Shown piece by piece: positions 6,203 through 13,968 of a stretch of 19,979 bases of DNA; position 1 is the first letter of the stretch, and every line of letters starts with the position of its first letter. The translations under genes and the position numbers were made by a program. The notes beneath the pieces were generated by a model. That model saw only the letters and a program-made list of their open reading frames with translations, did no database searches and was not told the origin of the DNA. The stretch spans positions 1 to 19,979 of the forward strand of contig CANQEA010000019.1 in the NCBI GenBank assembly GCA_947594095.1, in the 5' to 3' direction. Origin of the DNA: an uncultured Clostridia bacterium. GTDB lineage: Bacteria > Bacillota_A > Clostridia > TANB77 > CAG-508.

Positions 6203-8509
6203 ATGAATCAATTATTAGAAGGATTAAACGATAAACAATATGAAGCGGTTGTAAACACTGAAGGTCCATGCCTAGTTATTGCGGGAGCAGGAAGTGGGAA
6301 AACAAAAGTATTAACACATAAAATAGCATATTTGGTAGGAGAAAAAAAAGTTAAACCATGGAATATACTTGCAATTACATTTACAAATAAAGCTGCAAAT
6401 GAAATGAAAGAAAGAGCAGCAAATTTAGTAGGAGAGCCAGCAAAAGATATATGGATGGGAACGTTCCATTCTATTTGTGTTCGTATTTTAAGAAAATTTA
6501 TAGATCGAATTGGCTTTGACTCTTCATTTATTATTTTTGACACATCAGACCAAAGAACTTTAATAAAAGGATGTATAAAAGACATAGGTCTAGACGACAA
6601 AATGTTTACAGACAGAAGTGTTTTATCAGAAATTAGTAATGCAAAAAACGAAATGTTAGAACCAGAAATGTATGAAGCAAGAGCACATGGGGATTTTAGA
6701 AAAGAAAAGATAGCTCAAGTTTATGGATTATACCAAAAAAGACTAAGAGAAAATAATGCAATAGATTTTGATGATATTATTAACTATACAATCAAAATAT
6801 TAATGGAAAATGCTGATGTGCTTGAATATTATTCTGGGAAATTTCAATATGTACTAGTTGACGAATATCAAGATACTAATAAAGCACAATTTACTTTAAT
6901 AACACTATTTGCATCAAGACATGGAAACATTACAGTTGTAGGTGATAATGACCAAAGCATTTATTCATTTAGAGGGGCAGATATTTCAAACATTTTAAAC
7001 TTTGAAAAAGATTTTCCAGGAACAAAAATAATTAAATTAGAGCAAAACTATAGATGTACTGGAAACATATTAAAAGCTGCAAACAGTGTAATCAAAAATA
7101 ATGAAGTAAAATATAAAAAAGAATTGTGGACAAAAAATGAAGAAGGAAATCTTCCAAAAGTATATCAAGCAGATAATGAATATGATGAAGGTTCTTATAT
7201 TGTACAACAAATAGAACATTTAAAAAGGGAAGAATATTATAAATATTCAGATTTTGCGGTTTTATATCGTATGAACACGCAATCAAGGGCAATAGAAGAT
7301 ATTTTTAGAAGAGAAAATATTCCATATAAAATTATAGGAGGGCTAAAATTTTACGAAAGAAAAGAAATCAAAGATATAATTGCATACTTAAGATTAATTC
7401 AAAATCAGGCAGATAACTTAAGTCTAAAAAGAATTATAAATGAGCCTAAAAGAGGAATTGGAAAGACAAGCTTAGATAAAATAGAAATGCTATCTATTCA
7501 AAATGAAATATCAATGTATGAAATTATAAAAGAAGCAGATCAATACGGACTAAACAGAGTTTTCTTGAATTCCAGAGAATTTATAAATACTATAGAAGAA
7601 TTAAAAACGAAGAAGGACGAGCTACCAATATCAGAATTAATAAAACTTACATTAGATAAAACAGGATATATAAAAGCACTAGAAAACGAAAGAACTGTTG
7701 AGGCAGATAATAGGATAGCAAACTTAGAAGAATTTTTAACAGTTGCAATAGAGTTTGAAGAAGAATTTGCGGAAAATGGATTAAGCGACTTTTTAGAAGG
7801 GATTACTTTATCAAGTGACATAGATAATTTAGATGAAGAAGAACAAGATAGTGTTCTTTTAATGACATTACATAGCGCAAAAGGATTAGAATTTCCTGTA
7901 GTATTTTTAGTTGGAATGGAAGAGGGAATATTTCCAGGAAATCAATCTATGATGGAAGAAAAAGAGCTAGAAGAAGAAAGAAGATTATGCTATGTTGGAA
8001 TTACTAGAGCCAAAGAAAATTTATTTTTGACATGTAGTAGACAACGTACTATATTTGGCTCAACCAGCTATAATCCTGTTTCAAGATTCTTAGAGGAAAT
8101 TCCACAAGAATTATTGGAAGGCTATGAAGAAGCTTTTGAAACAAATAGTAATCCATTTAGTTTATTCAAAGATTCAAACATAGAATGGAATTATGGAAAC
8201 AAAAAAGATAACATAAAAAAGAATAAAATGTCAGAAAAAATTACAGCAAGCACTATAAAAGAACCAGCATTTTCATTTGGTAGAAGTGCAGAAAGTTTCT
8301 TAAGTAACTTAGGTAAGAAATCTTCATTAAATCAAATAGATTTATCTAAATATGATGCAGGTGTTAAAGTATATCATAAAAAATTTGGCGAAGGGGTTAT
8401 AAACTATGTTGAGCCAGAAGGAGATGATTTAAAAGTAGATATAAACTTCGAAAAGGTAGGACATAAAAGACTTATGGCCAAATTTGCAAATTTAGAGATA
8501 ATAGAATAA
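6203..8509 (+). CDS. pcrA: ATP-dependent 3'-5' DNA helicase PcrA/UvrD
   Basis: Superfamily 1A helicase for DNA repair and for removing proteins such as RecA from DNA. At 768 residues it has the normal PcrA length. All key motifs are present in order: Q-motif region (LNDKQYEAV), Walker A AGAGSGKT (27-34), Walker B DEYQDTN (220-226), GDNDQSIYSFRGA, EQNYRCTGNI, LMTLHSAKGLEF (near 553-565) and YVGITRAKENL (near 597). The C-terminus (about 715-768, VYHKKFGEGVINYV...) is the Tudor-like domain of PcrA that contacts RNA polymerase. AAGGAG lies 8 nt before the ATG. It follows the transglutaminase-like gene by 22 nt and may be cotranscribed with it. No CGG codon in frame; every CGG trinucleotide here is out of phase. 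Confidence 0.96.
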   Translation: MNQLLEGLNDKQYEAVVNTEGPCLVIAGAGSGKTKVLTHKIAYLVGEKKVKPWNILAITFTNKAANEMKERAANLVGEPAKDIWMGTFHSICVRILRKFIDRIGFDSSFIIFDTSDQRTLIKGCIKDIGLDDKMFTDRSVLSEISNAKNEMLEPEMYEARAHGDFRKEKIAQVYGLYQKRLRENNAIDFDDIINYTIKILMENADVLEYYSGKFQYVLVDEYQDTNKAQFTLITLFASRHGNITVVGDNDQSIYSFRGADISNILNFEKDFPGTKIIKLEQNYRCTGNILKAANSVIKNNEVKYKKELWTKNEEGNLPKVYQADNEYDEGSYIVQQIEHLKREEYYKYSDFAVLYRMNTQSRAIEDIFRRENIPYKIIGGLKFYERKEIKDIIAYLRLIQNQADNLSLKRIINEPKRGIGKTSLDKIEMLSIQNEISMYEIIKEADQYGLNRVFLNSREFINTIEELKTKKDELPISELIKLTLDKTGYIKALENERTVEADNRIANLEEFLTVAIEFEEEFAENGLSDFLEGITLSSDIDNLDEEEQDSVLLMTLHSAKGLEFPVVFLVGMEEGIFPGNQSMMEEKELEEERRLCYVGITRAKENLFLTCSRQRTIFGSTSYNPVSRFLEEIPQELLEGYEEAFETNSNPFSLFKDSNIEWNYGNKKDNIKKNKMSEKITASTIKEPAFSFGRSAESFLSNLGKKSSLNQIDLSKYDAGVKVYHKKFGEGVINYVEPEGDDLKVDINFEKVGHKRLMAKFANLEIIE

Positions 8510-8550
8510 GTAATAATCTTCAAATAGGCATAACACTTTAGGAAAGCATA

Positions 8551-8579
8551 TTGACGAAATATGTAAAATATGGTATACT
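8551..8579 (+). promoter_or_regulatory. Strong sigma-A promoter
   Basis: TTGACG (8551-8556), 17-nt spacer, TATACT (8574-8579); five of six bases match consensus in each hexamer. It gives a leader of about 55 nt before the surface-protein ATG at 8641. Confidence 0.82.
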
Positions 8580-8640
8580 TATGATGTAATTTTATAAATA
8601 CATAAAATTATAATTTATATATTTACCATGGAGGGAGAAT

Positions 8641-11349
8641 ATGAAAGAAAAAAAACTAGGCAAAAAAATTGCTATATTTTATATTGTACTCGCAATTATA
8701 GTAGCAATTTTAGGAACAACTGTGTTATATCAAATTATTACTAACTGGACAAAATCTGGTGAATTAGAAAACCAAGCAGATGAAGAAATAGTTGTAGAGG
8801 CAAAAGATATAGTATATGAAAATGGATGGGGAAAAGACATTGTATCAGAAATAAAATCTGAGATTCCAATACCCGTAGGTTTTACATATGTAGAAGGTTC
8901 TAAAGAAGATGGCTTAATTATTGAAGAAGAAGGAACACAAAATAAATTATTATGGATTCCTTATGATAAAGATGCCGACCTTAACCTAGCAAATGAATAT
9001 TATAAAAATGTAAATGTACCAGAGATGGATTCAAATACATATGAAAGTATTTTGAAATATGGTGGATTCTATGTAAATATTAGTGAAGGTGAGGAATATA
9101 GTGAACTAAAGGATGTAACACAAGATGAATATAATACTGCAGTAACAAATGCGCAAGAATTATACAAAGATAAAGAAAGTATGGATTCACATGTATTATA
9201 TAAAGAAGAAATTGCGCAAATTCTAGCATATACTAATAAATTAGGGGTAAATATCATAAAAACAAATTCAAACATGCCAGAATATACAGTTGATAAGCTT
9301 TCATATTTAGAAAATGAAAATGCAGTAAAATCTCAAAAAACAGCAGTAAGTAATACTACTACAATAAAAGCAACATCATCAACTATAAATAAATGGACAA
9401 GTATAGATAAATATGTTAAAAATTCTAATTATAAATATGTAATATATAAAACTACAGAAGGAGAAAAGGTATATATACCTAAAGGATTCAAATTTTTTGA
9501 ATATAGCAGTGGATCAACTCAATATGTTAAGATAGCAGATGAAGATAATAATGACTTAGTATATGTATGGATTCCTGTAGAAAATGGTGTAAATAATGTA
9601 AAAAATAAAATAATTGATAAATTTAATGAATTAAAAATACCAGAGGATCAGATAAATATAGAAGATAGATATAATATAATAAAAGAAAGTTTACCAACTG
9701 CACTAAAAAATAGTATATCTACAGCTGGTGGTTTTTATATGGCTGAAGCAGAATTAAGTTACACTAATAATAGTAAAAATGTATATAGTACAAGAGCAAG
9801 AGATATGAAAATAACTTCAGAAGGATGGTTAGCATCAGCAATTGAAGATAGCCAAGGTAATGTTACATCAGATTACTATAGAATGTCATATATAGTTCAA
9901 GGAAATGAATCTACTGAAGAAATACTAAGAAAAGCACAAAATATAGCAGAAAATGCACAAAAACAAACTTCAGTACGTAGTCATTTAGCATATGGAGTAG
10001 AATATGATTTAGCAATATTATGGCTAATAGATACAGGTGCAGCAAATACTTGGCAATTAATGCAAGATAGTACTTCTATAGGAAAATATCAAAATACTCA
10101 AGAACAGTTTATCAAAAATAACAGTACTAATACACTAGAAGCTAGTAGATATAAATTTTTGAATGGATTATGGGGTCTTGCTGGAAATTTAGCAGAATTA
10201 TCACAAGAAACTAGTCATTATGGAAATGAATCAGGCATAGTTCTAAGAGGTGGAAGTTATACAACAAATGGAAGTATCTTAAGTAATGGACACCCAGCAC
10301 AAGAAGCGTATACAGTGACAAGTTCACAATTAAAATTAAATGATGAATATAATATCTATAACTCAGATTCAATAGGAATTAGAAATTGTTTATATATTGA
10401 TTTTGGATATGATAGCGATGATTACGATTACGATTATGACTATGATTATGATGGAGATTACACAAATTGGAATGGAAGAATCGCGGATGAATTTGCTGAT
10501 GGTACAGGAAGTAAAAGCGATCCTTATATAATAGAAACACCATCACAATTAGCATACTTAGCAGAAAGAGTAAATGATGGGGAAACATTTGCAAATAAAT
10601 ATTTTAGAATAACAAATTCATTTGACATGAAAAATAGAGAGTGGACTCCAATTGGTGGTTGTGGACAATTATCAGCATCGGCTGGATCAGCCTTAGGTGA
10701 TGGTAAACAGTTTAGAGGGAAACTAGATGGTGAAGGAAATTGGATAACTAATTTAGAAATAAGTAGCAGTTCAAATGATAACAGAAGAAATATAGGATTA
10801 ATAGGATTACTTGGAGAAGGCGGAAGTATCAGCAATATAAATATCAGAGACGGACAAATTGAAGGTGCAAGCAATGTAGGTGCTATAGTTGGTAAAATGA
10901 TGGGTGGAGTTGTAGAAGATTGTACAAATAGAGCCGACATAACAGCTATACACAATAGTAAATCTGAGACAGGTACTAATTGCGGAGGAATTGTAGGTGC
11001 AGATAATAAAGGAACTATAAAAAATTGTACAAATGAAGGAACAATAACTGCTGAATACCAAAATGCTGGAGGAATATGCGGTAAAATAAGCAATAACACG
11101 ACAATATCTGATAATACAAATACAGGAGATGTAGAAAGTTCAGAATATGCCGGTGGAATTGTTGGTTCTCAAGCAGGCGGAACTATAGAAGATTGTACAA
11201 ATGAAGGAAGTATAACGGCTGATGAACAAGGGGCTGGAGGTATAGTAGGATACAAAACATCTGGAACGATACAAAGTTGTACAAATGATGGAGAATATGA
11301 TGCTCCAAAATATAAGGGCAAAATCACAGGAAGAGGTAGTCAAACATAA
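8641..11349 (+). CDS. Large membrane-anchored surface protein: SUMF/FGE-like module, Asp-Tyr repeat, GLUG repeats
   Basis: A 902-residue protein with its own promoter, GGAGGGA ribosome binding site and terminator. Residues about 10-32 form one hydrophobic segment after a Lys-rich start (uncleaved signal anchor), placing the rest outside the cell. Residues about 50-160 and 265-580 share features such as IPxGFxxxE, WIPxxxxxxN and GGFYxxxxE. The second module ends in FLNGLWGLAGNLAELSQE, IVLRGGSY and GIRNC, the signature pattern of formylglycine-generating-enzyme/sulfatase-modifying-factor folds (C-type-lectin-like). Whether it is catalytic cannot be told. Next comes an acidic Asp-Tyr tract (591-607) and a domain ending in GLUG repeats (about 718-896), often found in adhesin-like proteins. 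No LPxTG sorting motif. A role in surface attachment or binding is plausible; no function is established. Confidence 0.72.
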   Translation: MKEKKLGKKIAIFYIVLAIIVAILGTTVLYQIITNWTKSGELENQADEEIVVEAKDIVYENGWGKDIVSEIKSEIPIPVGFTYVEGSKEDGLIIEEEGTQNKLLWIPYDKDADLNLANEYYKNVNVPEMDSNTYESILKYGGFYVNISEGEEYSELKDVTQDEYNTAVTNAQELYKDKESMDSHVLYKEEIAQILAYTNKLGVNIIKTNSNMPEYTVDKLSYLENENAVKSQKTAVSNTTTIKATSSTINKWTSIDKYVKNSNYKYVIYKTTEGEKVYIPKGFKFFEYSSGSTQYVKIADEDNNDLVYVWIPVENGVNNVKNKIIDKFNELKIPEDQINIEDRYNIIKESLPTALKNSISTAGGFYMAEAELSYTNNSKNVYSTRARDMKITSEGWLASAIEDSQGNVTSDYYRMSYIVQGNESTEEILRKAQNIAENAQKQTSVRSHLAYGVEYDLAILWLIDTGAANTWQLMQDSTSIGKYQNTQEQFIKNNSTNTLEASRYKFLNGLWGLAGNLAELSQETSHYGNESGIVLRGGSYTTNGSILSNGHPAQEAYTVTSSQLKLNDEYNIYNSDSIGIRNCLYIDFGYDSDDYDYDYDYDYDGDYTNWNGRIADEFADGTGSKSDPYIIETPSQLAYLAERVNDGETFANKYFRITNSFDMKNREWTPIGGCGQLSASAGSALGDGKQFRGKLDGEGNWITNLEISSSSNDNRRNIGLIGLLGEGGSISNINIRDGQIEGASNVGAIVGKMMGGVVEDCTNRADITAIHNSKSETGTNCGGIVGADNKGTIKNCTNEGTITAEYQNAGGICGKISNNTTISDNTNTGDVESSEYAGGIVGSQAGGTIEDCTNEGSITADEQGAGGIVGYKTSGTIQSCTNDGEYDAPKYKGKITGRGSQT
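10411..10461 (+). repeat. GAT-TAT/TAC codon repeat encoding an Asp-Tyr tract
   Basis: Alternating GAT and TAT/TAC codons encode D-S-D-D-Y-D-Y-D-Y-D-Y-D-Y-D-G-D-Y between the SUMF-like module and the GLUG region. Such hexamer repeats are prone to copy-number change by slippage. The acidic tract could act as a linker or bind cations. Confidence 0.8.
10794..11330 (+). repeat. GLUG-type protein repeats
   Basis: About six degenerate repeats of 25-32 residues built around (A/C)GGI(V/C)G followed by a GTI-(K/E/Q)-x-CTNEG-x-ITA segment: e.g. CGGIVGADNKGTIKNCTNEG, AGGIVGSQAGGTIEDCTNEG and AGGIVGYKTSGTIQSCTNDG. This is the pattern of GLUG-motif beta-solenoid repeats in bacterial surface proteins. Each of the later repeats carries one cysteine at the same position. 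Confidence 0.78.
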
Positions 11350-11395
11350 ATAAAAAACTATATAAAATAAAAAATTAAATAAGTGTAAATATGAG

Positions 11396-11446
11396 ATGAA
11401 TCCAAATTGTTAGACAAAAATTGTTTGACAAGGAGGGTTCATTTTT
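11396..11446 (+). terminator. Long bipartite hairpin followed by T-run
   Basis: Inner stem TTGTTAGACAA (11407-11417), loop AAA, TTGTTTGACAA (11421-11431): 11 pairs, two of them G-U. Outer stem ATGAATCC (11396-11403) with GGGTTCAT (11435-11442), one G-U. The two are separated by a symmetric AAA/GGA internal loop, and a T-run follows. It probably ends transcription of the surface-protein gene 47 nt after its stop. Confidence 0.7.
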
Positions 11447-11573
11447 ATGATTAATATTTAGATGAATATAAATTTAAATAACATATATTTTAAAAAGTAA
11501 AGAAAAATGAAAAATAAGAGAGATAAAAAGATAAAAAACAATCAAAACAACAAAAAATAGGAAGTGAATCTAT

Positions 11574-11602
11574 TTGCAAAAAAAAGAATATTACAATAAT
11601 AT
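11574..11602 (+). promoter_or_regulatory. Possible promoter for the M23 endopeptidase gene
   Basis: TTGCAA (11574-11579), 17-nt spacer, TAATAT (11597-11602), about 50 nt before the start codon. Moderate match only. The -10 overlaps the tandem 11-bp repeat at 11587-11608. Confidence 0.42.
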
Positions 11603-11608
11603 TACAAT
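11587..11608. repeat. Tandem 11-bp repeat AATATTACAAT x2
   Basis: AATATTACAAT at 11587-11597 is repeated exactly and without a gap at 11598-11608, across the candidate -10 region. It could be a regulator site or low-complexity chance. Confidence 0.45.
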
Positions 11609-11650
11609 ATGACAAAATGATTACAAAAAACTAAAGAAGGAGAGTTGAAA

Positions 11651-12649
11651 ATGCTTAAAAAGATACTAATAAATACTAGAAAAACAGTAAAGATAACAAT
11701 ACTTTTTGGCATAGCTATAATTTTAGGAGTAGGCCTAGTGGCATTACTTTTTAAACCAACTTATAAAGTAAAAATAAATGGTGAAGAAGTAGGTTACACA
11801 GAAAATAAAAGTGAACTTCAAAAACAAATAAATGCATATATAGAAAAAGGTGACGGTACAAATGACAATGTTGCATTTGTACAAGTAGAGGATCTTCCTC
11901 AATACGAAATCTGTTTATTGAAAAAAGATGTTACAACAAATGACGAAGAAATTGTTGACACAATAAAAAACAGGGGAGTTACATATTATAGATATTATGC
12001 TATTCTAGAAAATGGAGAGGAAAAAGCATATGTTGCTAAATTCGAAGATGCAGAAAATGTTATAAATAAATTAAAAGAAAAAAATAGCACAAACATAGAT
12101 AAATTATCTATTGTAGAAAAATACGAAACAGAAATGAAAGAATTTACAGGAGTTGATGAGTTAGTTGCAAAATTATATGTAGAACCAGTTAAAGTTGTAA
12201 CAGTAGCTAAAGGTAAATCAGCAGGAACAGTAAATACATCTTTAACAACATCATCAGCAAAAGTAAATTTAGGAATAACTTTATCAAGACCAATTTCAGG
12301 AATAATAACTTCAAGATTTGGAGCTGTAAGTAGTCTTAGAAAATCATCTCATACAGGACTAGATATTGCAGCATCAAAAGGAACACCAATTGGAGCAGCT
12401 GCAGCTGGAACAATTACTTATGCAGGATGGCAAGGCTCATATGGAAATATGATAGTTGTATCACACGGAAATGGTGTTCAAACATATTATTGTCATTGTA
12501 GTGAATTATTATCATCTGTTGGACAAACAGTTTCCCAAGGTCAAATAATAGCCAAAGTTGGGTCAACAGGGAATTCAACAGGACCACATTTACATTTAGA
12601 AGTTAGAGTAAATGGAGTTGCATACAACCCTCAAAACTATGTATATTAG
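11651..12649 (+). CDS. Membrane-anchored M23 (LytM-type) cell-wall endopeptidase
   Basis: Zinc metallopeptidase expected to cleave peptide cross-links in peptidoglycan. 332 residues: one N-terminal membrane segment (about 16-36, ITILFGIAIILGVGLVALLF), an extracytoplasmic domain of about 170 residues beginning YKVKINGEEVGY, then the M23 domain (about 210-332). The Zn ligands are intact: SSHTGLD (His234, Asp238) and GPHLHLE (His313, His315), with the typical ISGIITSRFG opening. The frame extends to a TTG at 11645, but AAGGAG (11637-11642) is 8 nt before the ATG at 11651, which I take as the start. A strong terminator follows at once. Its place between a surface protein and the cell-shape operon fits wall remodelling. 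Confidence 0.92.
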   Translation: MLKKILINTRKTVKITILFGIAIILGVGLVALLFKPTYKVKINGEEVGYTENKSELQKQINAYIEKGDGTNDNVAFVQVEDLPQYEICLLKKDVTTNDEEIVDTIKNRGVTYYRYYAILENGEEKAYVAKFEDAENVINKLKEKNSTNIDKLSIVEKYETEMKEFTGVDELVAKLYVEPVKVVTVAKGKSAGTVNTSLTTSSAKVNLGITLSRPISGIITSRFGAVSSLRKSSHTGLDIAASKGTPIGAAAAGTITYAGWQGSYGNMIVVSHGNGVQTYYCHCSELLSSVGQTVSQGQIIAKVGSTGNSTGPHLHLEVRVNGVAYNPQNYVY

Positions 12650-12655
12650 AATTTA

Positions 12656-12686
12656 AAAACCTGTCTGGTTTTTCCAGACAGGTTTT
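12656..12686. terminator. Bidirectional rho-independent terminator
   Basis: Perfect inverted repeat of 13 bp: AAAACCTGTCTGG (12656-12668), loop TTTTT, CCAGACAGGTTTT (12674-12686). It serves the M23 gene (plus) and the convergent mecA-like gene (minus), whose stop codon it overlaps. Confidence 0.93.
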
Positions 12687-13317
12687 ATGCAAAATATTTA
12701 ATTCCCTTTTCAATAGCATTATTTTTAAATATTATCTTGCCATATTCTATTAGTTTATTTTCAAAATTATTTGAATATTTTACAATATTTCCAAATTCAC
12801 TAATTAAAGAGTAAAATTTTTTAGCTTCTTTACTAGATACTGTTATATTTGATATGCTTAAATAATAAGTTCCATTATACAAATATAAAGAAATATTTTT
12901 AGCTATTTTCTTTTTTACATTTTTATTATTTATGTATGTACAAAAATTACAAAACTCATCAAAACTATCAAAAGCATAAATTAAGTGACTAGAATTAATA
13001 CTAGGAATTTTACCTTTAACAGAAACCTTAGGTTTAGGGTAATAATTTTTAGATTCTTTTTCAATATTGTCCTGATTATATTTTGTGATTGTAAAAATAA
13101 AAGAATCTTCTCCGCAAGAAAATGCTTCTATTAATAGTTTACAGCCCTCTGTATTGAAGCCAAGCTCTTTTTCTGCTTTCAAAAGTATGTCTAAAATTAA
13201 TCCTTGAGTTTCAATAGACTTTGTCATAATACTGTGTGAATCTAAGTCTTTTTTCATTAAATCATCTAAATTAATAACAACGCGAATTTTATTTTCTGTA
13301 AGTTTTTCAATTTTCAT
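12685..13317 (-). CDS. mecA: MecA-family adaptor protein
   Basis: Protein of 210 residues with the MecA N-terminal substrate-recognition pattern (MKIEKLTENKIRVVINLDDL, then a LxxILLKAEKELGF helix and SFIFTITK strand). A variable Lys/Asn/Ser linker follows, then a C-terminal domain with the FDSFDEFCNF...LYLYNGTYYLSI pattern. MecA delivers proteins to the ClpC-ClpP protease in Bacillus and relatives; residue-level specificity here is unknown. Sequence is divergent but length and domain order fit. GAGGAGG lies 10 nt before the ATG. Single gene read leftward, with its own promoter and a terminator shared with the M23 gene. Its only CGG trinucleotide is out of phase (TGC GGA). Confidence 0.78.
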   Translation of the reverse strand: MKIEKLTENKIRVVINLDDLMKKDLDSHSIMTKSIETQGLILDILLKAEKELGFNTEGCKLLIEAFSCGEDSFIFTITKYNQDNIEKESKNYYPKPKVSVKGKIPSINSSHLIYAFDSFDEFCNFCTYINNKNVKKKIAKNISLYLYNGTYYLSISNITVSSKEAKKFYSLISEFGNIVKYSNNFENKLIEYGKIIFKNNAIEKGIKYFA

Positions 13318-13350
13318 GTAATAAGATCCTCCTCAATTCATCCTAATTAT

Positions 13351-13379
13351 ATTATACTACTAATATTATTATATTGGAA
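13351..13379 (-). promoter_or_regulatory. Promoter for the mecA-like gene
   Basis: On the minus strand: TTCCAA (13379-13374), 17-nt spacer, TATAAT (13356-13351). A second overlapping TATAAT (13351-13346) is also possible. The -35 is weak; the position suits the leader of the mecA-like gene. Confidence 0.5.
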
Positions 13380-13626
13380 GACGTAATTTTTGGTAATTAT
13401 TTTTTAAAACTTTTTATATATTTTTTGAAACAGATACAAAAACATAATTTAGAGTTAATAATATTTAGCAAATGAACAAAATTTGTAATAAATCTATTCT
13501 ACTATAGGATAAATAAAAAAGCAAGAGTAATTAATAAATATTATTATAAATAATTAATACTAGAATTCAACATGTCAAATTAAAATTAATATAAAAATAA
13601 GTTTTGCTTAAATTATTAAAATATAC
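13380..13626. other. Intergenic region without recognised feature
   Basis: About 250 bases of very AT-rich DNA between two divergent promoters. I see no open frame with a ribosome binding site, no RNA gene and no strong hairpin. Confidence 0.6.
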
Positions 13627-13655
13627 TTGAAAAAATAGTAAAATCAAGATATAAT
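13627..13655 (+). promoter_or_regulatory. Promoter of the shape/division operon
   Basis: TTGAAA (13627-13632), 17-nt spacer, TATAAT (13650-13655), about 37 nt before the ATG of the DUF4321 gene. It is the only good promoter I see before the closely packed run of genes to minC. Confidence 0.8.
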
Positions 13656-13692
13656 AGAGAACGTAAAAAGAAAAAATTGGGAGGAAAAAATT

Positions 13693-13950
13693 ATGGCAAC
13701 AAAAGAAAAAAATATATGGATACTAATCATATTTATACTATCAGGGCTTGTAATAGGGGGATTACTTGGAGAATTAACTTCAAGAGTGGACTGGCTATGG
13801 TGGTTATCATATAGCCAAAGCTTTGGATTACAAGACCCAATTACACTTAATTTAGGTGTTATATCAATTACATTTGCATTGATGTTTAAAATAAGTGTAT
13901 CTAGTATAATAGGAATGGTACTTGCCATATTTATATACAAAAAAATATAG
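13693..13950 (+). CDS. DUF4321-family small membrane protein
   Basis: Protein of 85 residues with two hydrophobic segments (WILIIFILSGLVIGGLLGEL and SSIIGMVLAIFIY) flanking a conserved-looking middle (WLSYSQSFGL, then NLGVISITFALMFKISV). This is the pattern of DUF4321, a small Clostridia family of unknown function often encoded beside radC and mreB, as here. GGGAGG is well placed before the ATG. It is the first gene of the operon. Its TAG stop (13948-13950) is in the same reading frame as radC, with only six codons between the stop and the likely radC start. Confidence 0.82.
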   Translation: MATKEKNIWILIIFILSGLVIGGLLGELTSRVDWLWWLSYSQSFGLQDPITLNLGVISITFALMFKISVSSIIGMVLAIFIYKKI

Positions 13951-13968
13951 AACAGGAAGGAAGTACGA

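Larger units (their letters stand above)
11447..11650. other. Intergenic AT-rich stretch before the M23 gene
   Basis: No gene of useful length. AGGAGG (11431-11436) and an ATG (11447) precede a four-codon frame (M-I-N-I-stop), and a 12-codon frame starts at 11461; both are probably chance in such AT-rich DNA. A possible promoter and a tandem repeat are listed separately. Confidence 0.5.

Noticed and set aside
10524..11099. Long open frame on the minus strand beneath the GLUG-repeat region
   Set aside because: It is the mirror of a repetitive, stop-poor coding stretch. It has no ribosome binding site, and its composition is low-complexity.
11461..11499. 12-codon frame between the surface protein and M23 genes
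   Set aside because: No ribosome binding site, only Asn/Ile/Lys-type codons, expected by chance in AT-rich DNA.
13380..13626. Possible small RNA or extra gene in the gap between the mecA-like gene and the shape operon
   Set aside because: No strong hairpin plus T-run, no promoter-terminator pair and no open frame with a ribosome binding site.
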